Below, piece after piece: positions 1 to 6,118 of a stretch of 9,147 bases of DNA. Under the pieces are notes generated by a model. It did not search any database and was not told the DNA's origin. It worked only from the letters and a program-made list of their open reading frames with translations. The translations under genes were made by a program, and so were the position numbers. Position 1 is the first letter of the stretch. Each line of letters starts with the position of its first letter. Source of the stretch: Prevotellaceae bacterium (GTDB lineage: Bacteria > Bacteroidota > Bacteroidia > Bacteroidales > UBA932); the NCBI GenBank assembly GCA_031267855.1, contig JAIRYH010000020.1, forward strand, positions 1 to 9,147. Direction: 5' to 3'.

Positions 1-484
1 TCTCAACTTTCAACTTTATGGAGGCCAGGTAGGGAAACACCATGTCGCCGGTTCTTTTCATCGGTTGATAAAGCGCGGAAGAGCGTATCTGCCCTTTGGG
101 GAGGGCGTCGAATGAGTGCAGGATAACTACGCAAACACTGATGATCAAAACCGCCTTGCATGTGCACAGAATGGCGCCCAGCAAGCGATTGACAAAACCC
201 AGGGCAACCATTTTTATAAACCTGTCGGCTATCCGTCCGATAAGGATGACCAAAAAAAGCACGGCAATAAAAGTGACGGCAAAAGCGACGCCGCCGGTCA
301 CCGCCGCATTCAGCTCAAACCATTTTGACAGGCAGTGCGCCGTAAAATCCGAAAACTTATATGCGCAATAAACCCCCGACAGCAGCGCAAGAATGCCGAA
401 TGCCTGGCGCACCAGACCCTGCCGCCAGCCGAGCACAAAACTTGCCAGCAACAATATGCCGATAACAATATCAATGTAATTCAT
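1..484 (-). CDS. CvpA family membrane protein (partial, 3' end beyond window)
   Basis: Reading the minus strand from the ATG at 484-482 gives 161 codons without a stop, starting MNYIDIVIGILLLASF and running off the window edge. The order of features fits the CvpA (colicin V production) family: a hydrophobic first segment, then GWRQGLVRQAFGILALLSG (about residues 19-37), a third hydrophobic stretch around 62-80 (VTGGVAFAVTFIAVLFLVIL), another around 103-120, and near the end the typical SSALYQPM. Family members are inner-membrane proteins of about 160-180 residues, so little should be missing. Their molecular role is poorly defined; in E. coli CvpA is needed for colicin V export and supports envelope stress tolerance. 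A Bacteroidota -7 box lies 17 bases upstream of the start. It is divergent from the FISUMP gene. The last visible codons (KLKVE) lie in a short heptamer repeat, so the C-terminus may be locally altered. Family call is firm, function is not. Confidence 0.85.
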   Translation of the reverse strand, partial: MNYIDIVIGILLLASFVLGWRQGLVRQAFGILALLSGVYCAYKFSDFTAHCLSKWFELNAAVTGGVAFAVTFIAVLFLVILIGRIADRFIKMVALGFVNRLLGAILCTCKAVLIISVCVVILHSFDALPKGQIRSSALYQPMKRTGDMVFPYLASIKLKVE

Positions 485-500
485 TTCAAAAAGATTTTTG

Positions 501-508
501 CAAATTTA
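501..508 (-). promoter_or_regulatory. Bacteroidota -7 box for the CvpA-family gene
   Basis: The minus strand reads TAAATTTG, an exact match to the TAnnTTTG -7 element, ending 17 bases before the ATG at 484. No good TTTG -33 element is seen 19-21 bases further upstream, so the assignment rests on the -7 box and its position. The leader would be very short and A-rich. Confidence 0.55.
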
Positions 509-779
509 CTGAAAAATTCGCTATTCATCCGGCCGAATCTTTTTTTGACGGGGCGTCCTGCTTTTTGTCCGTTTCAGCTTGAAAACTGTACAAACCGTCC
601 GGCCTGCTTGAACTTTCCGCCCTGCCCGCACGTCAAACCCGCAACGGCAATAACCCGGCGTCATGAAACCGCTGTCCTTTTATCTGAATCGTCCGGGATG
701 AAAAATGACACGGTCAGAAACTCATTTAACCGGGTGGAAAGAAAAATGACACGGGAAGAAACAAAAATGTTATACAATA
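509..779. other. Divergent intergenic region with a 14-base direct repeat
   Basis: This stretch between the CvpA-family gene and the FISUMP gene carries no convincing gene; open frames through it on the plus strand have no family resemblance. It contains one exact 14-base direct repeat, GAAAAATGACACGG, at 700-713 and 741-754, with starts 41 bases apart. No TAnnTTTG box was found for the FISUMP gene, so its promoter is unassigned. The sequence TATACAAT at 771-778 resembles a sigma70 -10 box but sits against the start codon and is unlikely to be used. Confidence 0.5.
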
Positions 780-1424
780 ATGAAAATATCCACTTACGTA
801 CAGGAACGATTCGGGAAACAGCCGGCTGCCGCCGTTCTTTTTTCCCTTTTGGGCTTATGGGGTACGGGCTGCAACTCCGCCTGCGCACAGGAAGCCCCGC
901 CCCATGCAGCCACCGCCCGGACATGGGAAATTGCGGGCAGGAATTATACGCAGACCTGGAGCGACCATATCGACATGCCCGCCTGCGACAAAACGGCCTT
1001 CGACCCGGGAACGGAGAAGCGACCCAAAGCCGACTGCCGGCACAGTCCGGGGGATCATTTTTTATATACCTGGCGCTATGTAGCCGGACATGCATCGGAA
1101 CTCTGCCCTTCGCCGTGGCGCGTGCCGGCGAAATCGGACTTTATACGGCTTGACAAGGCGCTGGGGGGAAGCGGCGTCAACCTTCAGTACAGCGAGGAGC
1201 TGGCCGGCATGTACCTGGCCTTTTGGGGCGGCGCCTACAGCGGCAGCCGGGATACGGCGGAATATAACGACGGCGGAAGGGAAGCCTGTTACTGGTCTGC
1301 CGGCCACCGCGGCCGTCGCGGCCATTGCCTCTGCTTTTCGTCAACCGGCCTTGTGACACCCCGGGAACGCCGTCCGCTGCACGACGGGCTTTTGCTGCGC
1401 TGTATTTTAAAATCCGCCCGCTGA
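780..1424 (+). CDS. Exported FISUMP-domain (Fibrobacter succinogenes major paralogous domain) protein
   Basis: The product has 214 residues. The N-terminus has a charged start, a hydrophobic run (about residues 15-28) and then GTGC with Cys31, which could be a non-ideal lipobox; ACAQ at 34-37 could instead be a signal peptidase I site. Export is well supported, lipid attachment is uncertain. The rest resembles the FISUMP domain found in many copies in Fibrobacter and Bacteroidota: YTWRY (96-100), LCPSPWRVPAKSDF (108-121), LDKALGGSGVN (124-134), the Trp/Gly-rich WGGAYSG (149-155), YWSA (171-174), and the closing GLLLRCI (203-209). The domain is usually surface-exposed or periplasmic and has no known activity. 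Nine cysteines (31, 35, 69, 86, 109, 170, 183, 185, 208) could form disulfides. ATG 780 is chosen because the frame is closed just upstream and the signal peptide starts there; no good ribosome binding site is seen. It is separated from the next gene by a promoter, so it is probably monocistronic. Confidence 0.8.
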   Translation: MKISTYVQERFGKQPAAAVLFSLLGLWGTGCNSACAQEAPPHAATARTWEIAGRNYTQTWSDHIDMPACDKTAFDPGTEKRPKADCRHSPGDHFLYTWRYVAGHASELCPSPWRVPAKSDFIRLDKALGGSGVNLQYSEELAGMYLAFWGGAYSGSRDTAEYNDGGREACYWSAGHRGRRGHCLCFSSTGLVTPRERRPLHDGLLLRCILKSAR

Positions 1425-1474
1425 GCCCGCCCCCGCCCGCCCGTAATGCACCGGCGCTTTCGGGTTATATCCCG

Positions 1475-1505
1475 TTGCCCGTTTGCCGAATTATATTTAC
1501 CTTTG
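1475..1505 (+). promoter_or_regulatory. Bacteroidota promoter for the DoxX/MauE-murB unit
   Basis: TACCTTTG at 1498-1505 matches the TAnnTTTG -7 element exactly. GTTG ending at 1477 provides a plausible -33 element with 20 bases between. Transcription would begin near 1510-1513, about 15 bases before the ATG at 1526, which is preceded by AAGGA at 1520-1524. This position also shows that the longer open frame starting at 1325 is not the true start. Confidence 0.7.
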
Positions 1506-1525
1506 TGTCCAAATTTTATAAGGAT

Positions 1526-2791
1526 ATGAAAACAATTCGCATTATCTGCCGCCTGTTTATCGGCTTGCTGTTTATTTTCTCGGGCTATGTGAAAGCCATT
1601 GACCCGGTGGGTTCACAGATTATCTTCACGGAATATTTTAAAGCGTTCCACCTGGACTTTTTCATTCCATGGGCGCCTTTCCTGGTGGCCTGGTGCGCCT
1701 CCACGGCAGAGCTGCTGATTGGCTGCTGCGCCCTGATGGGCGTACGGATGAAGGAAACGTCATGGGCGGCCGCCGTGTTCATGGTTTTCTTCACGGTGTT
1801 GACCTTTGTGCTGGCGGTGACCGATCTGGTAACGGATTGCGGCTGCTTCGGCAATGCAATTAAAATGACGAACTGGCAAACATTCTTTAAAAACCTGGTG
1901 ATACTCCCGTTTGTTGCGGTGATGTTCCGGCAGCGGAAAAAATACAAATCGTTTGCATCGTGCCGCACGGAATGGATTACGGCAGGCGTGCTGGCGCTGC
2001 TTCCGGTACTGCTGTCGGCCTGCTGCTACCGCCATTTGCCGCTGATTGACTTCATGGCGTATAAAGTAGGCGCAAACATTACGGACGTGAAAAACGACAA
2101 CCGTCCCGATGAATTTTCCACCCTGCTGTATTACGAAAAAGACGGCAGGGAGCAGGAGTTTACCATGGACAATTACCCGAAAGATACGGTATGGAAATTC
2201 GTGCGGGCAGCCAACAGGCTCATCAAAAAGGGCTATATTTCGCCCATGGTCGACTTCAGCATTCTAAGAATCACCGACCGCGAAGACATTACCGATTCGA
2301 TACTGCAGCTGCCGGGCTATGTATTTTTACTGGTCCTGCCGCACGCCGAAGAAGCCTCGCTGCAATATGCCGCAAAAATCAATGCGCTGGCAGACTACTG
2401 CGCCGTGCAGGACGACCTGCATTTCTTTGCGCTTTCCGGCTCCGGCGAGGAGGAAGCAGCGCTGTTTGCCGCGCAAACCGGCGCCATGTATCCATTCCAT
2501 ACTACCGACGAAAAGCCGCTGAAAAGCATGGTGCGCTCCAATCCCGGACTGATAGCGCTGCAAGACGCCACTGTCCTCGCAAAGTGGAGCGCGGCAGATA
2601 TTCCATCGCCGGAGGAAATACAGCAAAAGATCGTAAAAACAAGCAACGAAAAAATAATTGTCCGTCATGAAATCCGCGAACGGATCGCTACCGAACTGTT
2701 GTTTATTGTCGTGTTTATGGCCATGGCGGCCTGGGGTCTTGTGTTCCGGATACTCGCGAAGAAAAAAAAGTTAAACAGCCAAATCCCTTAA
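1526..2791 (+). CDS. DoxX/MauE-like membrane protein with a thioredoxin-like domain (BT_3928 family)
   Basis: The product has 421 residues when started at the ATG at 1526, which follows AAGGA and a promoter; the frame is open back to 1325, but that would add 67 unrelated residues overlapping the FISUMP gene. Residues 1-167 form a DoxX/MauE-type membrane bundle: helices at about 5-23, 46-72, 80-102, 118-136 and 149-167. It carries FSGYVKAIDPVGS (18-30) and the signature TDCGCFGNAIKMTNWQTF (103-120), whose Cys105 and Cys107 are the likely redox pair. Residues about 185-370 look like a periplasmic thioredoxin-like fold: a beta strand YVFLLVLPH at 265-273 and the late RSNPGLIAL...VLAKW (337-354). 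The spot after the strand where CxxC would sit reads HAEEAS, so this part appears redox-inactive. One more helix lies at about 389-410, followed by a lysine-rich tail. MauE relatives take part in disulfide formation or electron transfer; the role here is unknown. It probably forms an operon with murB. Confidence 0.85.
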   Translation: MKTIRIICRLFIGLLFIFSGYVKAIDPVGSQIIFTEYFKAFHLDFFIPWAPFLVAWCASTAELLIGCCALMGVRMKETSWAAAVFMVFFTVLTFVLAVTDLVTDCGCFGNAIKMTNWQTFFKNLVILPFVAVMFRQRKKYKSFASCRTEWITAGVLALLPVLLSACCYRHLPLIDFMAYKVGANITDVKNDNRPDEFSTLLYYEKDGREQEFTMDNYPKDTVWKFVRAANRLIKKGYISPMVDFSILRITDREDITDSILQLPGYVFLLVLPHAEEASLQYAAKINALADYCAVQDDLHFFALSGSGEEEAALFAAQTGAMYPFHTTDEKPLKSMVRSNPGLIALQDATVLAKWSAADIPSPEEIQQKIVKTSNEKIIVRHEIRERIATELLFIVVFMAMAAWGLVFRILAKKKKLNSQIP

Positions 2792-2803
2792 ACCGCCCCG
2801 CCC

Positions 2804-3820
2804 ATGGTGCATACTGACTATTCGCTGCGGCAATTAAATACCTTTGGCTTTGATGTCCGCGCCAGATTTTTTGCCGCGCCGGAAACCGTCGGGGAGCTGG
2901 GCGAACTGCTTGCCGGCAAGCGCTACGCCGGCCTGCCGCAATTGATTCTGGGCGGGGGCAGCAATACACTCTTTTGCGACGATTTCGACGGGCTGGTTAT
3001 TCACCCGCAAATCGCCGGCATCGAAAAAACAGCGGAAACCGGCGACGCCGTTTACCTGCGCGTGGGCGCCGGCGTGGTGTGGGACGATTTTGTGGCGTAT
3101 GCCGTGCAGCACCACTGGGGCGGCGTCGAAAACTTATCATTCATTCCCGGACACGTGGGCGCATCGCCGGTGCAGAATATCGGCGCATACGGGGCGGAAG
3201 CAAAAGACTGCATCCGGCAGGTCGAATGTATCCTCACGGCAACCGGCGACCGGAAGCTGTTTGCCGCCGAAGAATGTGCCTTCGGCTACCGCGACAGCAT
3301 TTTCAAGCAGGCATGGCGCGGCAGGCTGATTGTAACGCATGTGGTTTTCCGGCTGGCTAAAAATCCGGCGCTGCGCACCCACTACGGCAATGTGGCGGAA
3401 GAGCTGGAAAAATTTCCGGAAGTAACGCTGCAAACGCTCCGCGAAGCCATCATTGCCATTCGCCGAAAAAAACTGCCCGACCCGGCAATGCTGGGCAATG
3501 CCGGCAGTTTTTTCAAAAATCCGGTTGTCCCCAAAAAACTGGCAGACGGGATCACCTCAAAAGACCCGCTCATGACCGCCTACCCCGTCAGCAGCGACTG
3601 TGTAAAACTGCCCGCCGCCCGCCTCATCGAGCAGGCCGGATGGAAAGGCCGGCGCGCCGGCGCAGTGGGCGTCCATGCACAACAGGCATTAGTGCTCGTG
3701 CACTACGGCGGCGGAACCGGCCATGACATACTTGCCCTGTCGACCAAGATACGGCAATCGGTATACGAAAAATTCGGCATAAATTTGGAGCCGGAAGTAA
3801 ACGTGATTGAGAAAATATGA
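2804..3820 (+). CDS. murB: UDP-N-acetylenolpyruvoylglucosamine reductase (MurB, type I)
   Basis: MurB reduces UDP-GlcNAc-enolpyruvate to UDP-MurNAc with NADPH and bound FAD, the second committed step of cytoplasmic peptidoglycan precursor synthesis. The 338-residue product matches the E. coli-type (type I) enzyme in length and order. The FAD-binding part holds LILGGGSNTLF (47-57) and SFIPGHVGASPVQNIGAYGA (112-131). FGYRDSIFK (160-168) includes the counterpart of E. coli Arg159 (Arg163). Tyr194 in THYGN corresponds to Tyr190. NAGSFFKNPVV (232-242) supplies the proton-donor serine (Ser235, E. coli Ser229). LEPEV (328-332) supplies Glu331 (E. coli Glu325). All key residues are present, so it should be active. 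It starts 12 bases after the DoxX/MauE-like gene with no promoter or clear ribosome binding site between them, which suggests cotranscription and possibly reinitiation. Confidence 0.97.
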   Translation: MVHTDYSLRQLNTFGFDVRARFFAAPETVGELGELLAGKRYAGLPQLILGGGSNTLFCDDFDGLVIHPQIAGIEKTAETGDAVYLRVGAGVVWDDFVAYAVQHHWGGVENLSFIPGHVGASPVQNIGAYGAEAKDCIRQVECILTATGDRKLFAAEECAFGYRDSIFKQAWRGRLIVTHVVFRLAKNPALRTHYGNVAEELEKFPEVTLQTLREAIIAIRRKKLPDPAMLGNAGSFFKNPVVPKKLADGITSKDPLMTAYPVSSDCVKLPAARLIEQAGWKGRRAGAVGVHAQQALVLVHYGGGTGHDILALSTKIRQSVYEKFGINLEPEVNVIEKI

Positions 3821-3847
3821 ATTTTTCATTAAAAAAACAGGAGAATA

Positions 3848-3878
3848 TTAGTTATTTAAAAATAAATTTCTACCTTTG
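3848..3878 (+). promoter_or_regulatory. Bacteroidota promoter for the Cys-rich lipoprotein gene
   Basis: TACCTTTG at 3871-3878 is an exact TAnnTTTG -7 box, and TTAG at 3848-3851 is a three-of-four match to the -33 TTTG at 19 bases spacing. Transcription would begin near 3884, giving an extremely A/T-rich leader of roughly 55 bases with no Shine-Dalgarno sequence. That is typical of efficiently translated Bacteroidota mRNAs. Confidence 0.7.
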
Positions 3879-3940
3879 CAAAAGTTTTTACATATCGTAA
3901 ATTTCATCTTATTTAATAAAAACAATAAAAAAAACATCTC

Positions 3941-4567
3941 ATGAAAAAAATTTTATCTATTGCCGCGCTTGCTTTTATTTTAGCTGCCTGCGGCACAAAA
4001 GATGCAGGTTTATGTGTAGATAAATTCTACGAAAATCCTGTAGCGTTCATTGGAAAAGAAGTAACCGTTGCCGGAAAGGCGCAGTTTTGCTGCCATTCGG
4101 GCGCGCTTCAAATTACCGGCAGCGAAAAACACGCGATTACCGTGGTTCCCGCCGAAGGCGTAGCGGTTCCCGAAAATGCAAAATGCGCTGTGCTGAAAGT
4201 AACAGGGGTCATCAGTGAAGAAGTCATTGATGAAACCTTTGTAGCCACCCTGACGGATGAAGCCAATGCAACGGAAGACTCAACAGCAAAAGCCGAATTG
4301 CTTGCAAAAGCCGAAAAAATCAAAGGCATCATCGTGGCGGAAGGCGTTATTCGCAAATATTCCATCAGCGCTACGGCGATAGAAACGGTTCAATGCGACA
4401 AAAAAGACGCAGCCTGCGACAAAAAAGACGGCAAGGCCTGCTGCAAGGGCGATTCTACCAAAGTTTGCTGCAAGGGCGATTCTACGAAAGCCTGCTGCAA
4501 GAGTGATTCTACGAAAGCCTGCTGCAAAAAAGACCATGCAAAAAAATGTGAAGACGCCGCCAAATAA
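3941..4567 (+). CDS. Lipoprotein with OB-fold-like body and Cys-Cys repeat tail
   Basis: The product has 208 residues. A classic lipoprotein signal ends in ILAAC with Cys17 as the lipid-bearing residue, so it sits in a membrane facing the periplasm or surface. Residues about 25-148 resemble the small OB-fold (tRNA_anti-like) domains of Bacteroidota lipoproteins: CVDKFYENPVAFIGKEVTVAG (25-45), a strand-rich middle, and IIVAEGVIRKYSISATAIE near 130-148. Two adjacent cysteines (50-51) lie in this body, and a helical Ala/Lys/Glu segment lies at about 108-128. The tail (152-203) is low-complexity and lysine-rich with 11 cysteines: two 7-residue units CDKKDAA/CDKKDGK, then four 9-residue units of the pattern ACCKGDSTK, ending KKC. 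The density resembles metallothionein-like or copper/zinc-binding tails, so metal binding or thiol buffering is a reasonable guess, not shown. It has its own promoter and a terminator, so it is transcribed alone. I do not recognise a named family for the whole protein. Confidence 0.85.
   Translation: MKKILSIAALAFILAACGTKDAGLCVDKFYENPVAFIGKEVTVAGKAQFCCHSGALQITGSEKHAITVVPAEGVAVPENAKCAVLKVTGVISEEVIDETFVATLTDEANATEDSTAKAELLAKAEKIKGIIVAEGVIRKYSISATAIETVQCDKKDAACDKKDGKACCKGDSTKVCCKGDSTKACCKSDSTKACCKKDHAKKCEDAAK
4394..4435 (+). repeat. Two in-frame 21-base repeats (CDKKDxx units)
   Basis: Residues 152-158 and 159-165 of the lipoprotein are tandem 7-residue units beginning CDKKD. At the DNA level both begin TGCGACAAAAAAGAC and differ in the last two codons. 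The near-identity of the DNA points to recent duplication. It directly precedes the 27-base repeat set. Confidence 0.85.
4436..4543 (+). repeat. Four in-frame 27-base repeats (Cys-Cys-Lys units)
   Basis: Residues 166-201 consist of four 9-residue units: ACCKGDSTK, VCCKGDSTK, ACCKSDSTK and a degenerate ACCKKDHAK. Cys pairs fall at 167/168, 176/177, 185/186 and 194/195. The first three units are nearly identical in DNA, with TGCTGCAAG(A/G)G(C/T)GATTCTAC as the shared core, so copy number could vary by slippage or recombination without breaking the frame. Confidence 0.9.
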
Positions 4568-4590
4568 AGCACCGCAGCACACATCGATAT

Positions 4591-4623
4591 AGAAGCCGGG
4601 CGAACATGCTCCGGCTTTTTTAT
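4591..4623 (+). terminator. Rho-independent terminator of the lipoprotein gene
   Basis: AAGCCGG at 4593-4599 pairs with CCGGCTT at 4611-4617 around an 11-base loop. The arm runs straight into a T-run ending at 4621. It lies about 25 bases after the lipoprotein stop and ahead of the MATE promoter box. Confidence 0.8.
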
Positions 4624-4624
4624 G

Positions 4625-4632
4625 TATCTTTG
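4625..4632 (+). promoter_or_regulatory. Bacteroidota -7 box for the MATE transporter gene
   Basis: TATCTTTG is an exact TAnnTTTG match 32 bases before the ATG at 4665. The expected -33 position falls inside the preceding terminator hairpin and shows no TTTG, so the promoter is supported only by the -7 element and its position. Confidence 0.55.
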
Positions 4633-4664
4633 CACGCCAAAATTTCAGTCATTATTCTTACTGC

Positions 4665-6086
4665 ATGAAAGACCTCACACAAGGAAAAGAAGCCACGGTA
4701 ATTTTTAAATTCGCCATGCCCATGTTGATTGGCAACATATTTCAACAGCTATACAACATGGTAGACAGTATCGTGGTCGGGCAGTACCTCGGACGCGAAG
4801 CGCTGGCGGCGGTCGGCGCCTCATTTCCTATTATTTTTTCCATCTGTGCCATGGTCATGGGCCTGACGATTGGCGGCTCCGTGGTCATATCGCAATACTT
4901 CGGCGCCAGGCAATACGAAAAAGTGCGCCGCGCATCCGACACCATCAACATTACATTGTTTGTATCCGGCATCGTCGTATCTCTGGCCGGCTGGTTTTTC
5001 AGCGAAGACCTGTTCAGGCTGATCAACCTGCCGGAAGAAATTATCCCCGACGCCACAGACTATTTTTCCACGCTGATACTCACTTCCGCCATTCCCATGT
5101 TTTGCTACAACGGCGTTGCGGCAGTGCTGCGCGGCATAGGAAATTCAAAAACGCCGCTGTATTTCCTGATACTTTCCACCATTCTGAATGCCGGACTGGA
5201 CTACCTGTTTGTCGCCGAATTCGGATGGGGAATAAAAGGCGCCGCATGGGCTACAGCCATTGCCACGCTGCTCTCGTGGTGGGCAACGCTGGCATACCTG
5301 TACCGCACGCGCAGCCTCGTCCGCCTGTCGCTGCGCAACCTGGTATTCGATAAAACCGTTTTTCGCGAATCCATGCGCATCGGCTTGCCGTCGGGCGTGC
5401 AGCAGACCTTTGTGGGACTGGGCGGGCTGGCGCTCATGGTTATCGTCAACCGGTTCGGCGTAAACACCATTGCCGCCTACACGGCTGCCGGGCGCGTAGA
5501 CATGTTTGTCGCCATGCCCGCCATGAACTTTGCGGCGGCGCTCTCCGGATTTGTAGGGCAAAATATCGGCGCCGGACGCTATGAGCGCATCAAGCGCGGG
5601 CTCAATGCCACCCTGATCATGACGAATATCACCTGCGTGTTTACCACACTGGTCATGCTGCTGTTCGGCAAGCAAATCATGCACCTCTTCGTGGATACCG
5701 GCAGCGCCGACAGCATGGAAGTAATACGCATCGGCTACGAATACCTGGTCATCATCTGCTCTTTTTACTTCCTCTTCTGCACCATGTTTACCCTCAACGG
5801 CGTGATGCGCGGCGCGGGAGCGACGCTCGTCCCCATGCTGTTTACGCTGCTCGGGCTGTGGTTCGTACGGGTGCCGGTAGCCTATTTCCTTTCGCAGACA
5901 AAGATGGCGGAAACCGGCATCTGGTGGTCGATTGTCGTGGGATGGGTCGTCGCGCTGGCGGGGGCGTACATTTACTACAAATCGGGAAAATGGATGAAAA
6001 AAGATGTCCTGCATCACCGCCGCCATGCCCCCGAAGAAGACGTCGAAAACCCTGACGTATCAAAAGATTTCACTGCAAGAATTTAA
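4665..6086 (+). CDS. MATE family multidrug/toxin efflux transporter
   Basis: The 473-residue product has about twelve transmembrane helices and the layout of MATE (multidrug and toxic compound extrusion) antiporters, which expel drugs or metabolites across the inner membrane driven by Na+ or H+. The N-terminal half shows the family's first helix with Pro19 and GNIFQQLYNMVDSIVVGQYLG (23-43), then ALAAVGASFP (46-55) and the loop SQYFGARQYEKVRRA (76-90). The second half repeats this layout, with IGLPSGVQQ opening it and a matching loop GQNIGAGRYERIKRG (298-312), the internal pseudo-symmetry expected of the family. The last 25 or so residues form a charged, His-containing cytoplasmic tail. The substrate and coupling ion cannot be told from sequence. 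The gene has its own promoter and converges on the threonine dehydrogenase-like gene. No regulator is adjacent. Confidence 0.95.
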   Translation: MKDLTQGKEATVIFKFAMPMLIGNIFQQLYNMVDSIVVGQYLGREALAAVGASFPIIFSICAMVMGLTIGGSVVISQYFGARQYEKVRRASDTINITLFVSGIVVSLAGWFFSEDLFRLINLPEEIIPDATDYFSTLILTSAIPMFCYNGVAAVLRGIGNSKTPLYFLILSTILNAGLDYLFVAEFGWGIKGAAWATAIATLLSWWATLAYLYRTRSLVRLSLRNLVFDKTVFRESMRIGLPSGVQQTFVGLGGLALMVIVNRFGVNTIAAYTAAGRVDMFVAMPAMNFAAALSGFVGQNIGAGRYERIKRGLNATLIMTNITCVFTTLVMLLFGKQIMHLFVDTGSADSMEVIRIGYEYLVIICSFYFLFCTMFTLNGVMRGAGATLVPMLFTLLGLWFVRVPVAYFLSQTKMAETGIWWSIVVGWVVALAGAYIYYKSGKWMKKDVLHHRRHAPEEDVENPDVSKDFTARI

Positions 6087-6102
6087 CCGGTGCGGAAAAC
6101 AC

Positions 6103-6118
6103 CCGGGCTTTAGCCCGG
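6103..6118. repeat. Hairpin between convergent genes, overlapping a stop codon
   Basis: The 16-base sequence CCGGGCTTTAGCCCGG folds into a 6-7 bp stem with a very small loop. It lies between the MATE stop and the convergent minus-strand gene, and includes that gene's TAA (6112-6110). Neither strand continues into a clear T-run, so a simple terminator role is unproven. It may shield both mRNA 3' ends. Its GGCTTTAGCC core recurs in the hairpin at 8277-8300. Confidence 0.6.

Noticed and set aside
771..778. TATACAAT as a sigma70-type -10 box
   Set aside because: It ends two bases before the FISUMP ATG, leaving no room for a leader, and Bacteroidota use a different -7 consensus.
335..1153. 272-codon open frame on the plus strand
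   Set aside because: It overlaps the CvpA-family start on one side and the FISUMP gene on the other, has no family motifs, and its composition looks like a frame shadow. The FISUMP frame holds the recognisable domain.
1325..1525. Upstream start for the DoxX/MauE-like gene at 1325
   Set aside because: It would overlap the end of the FISUMP gene by 100 bases and add unrelated Pro/Arg-rich residues. A -7 box at 1498-1505 and AAGGA at 1520-1524 mark the ATG at 1526 as the start.
3818..3837. Possible terminator after murB (ATGAA/TTCAT followed by an A-run)
   Set aside because: The stem is only five A/T-rich pairs and the following run is A on the transcribed sense strand, not T.
5145..6026. 293-codon open frame antisense to the MATE gene
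   Set aside because: It is a shadow in GC-rich coding DNA: rich in His, Arg, Gln and Asp with no domain, while the opposite strand encodes a clear MATE transporter.
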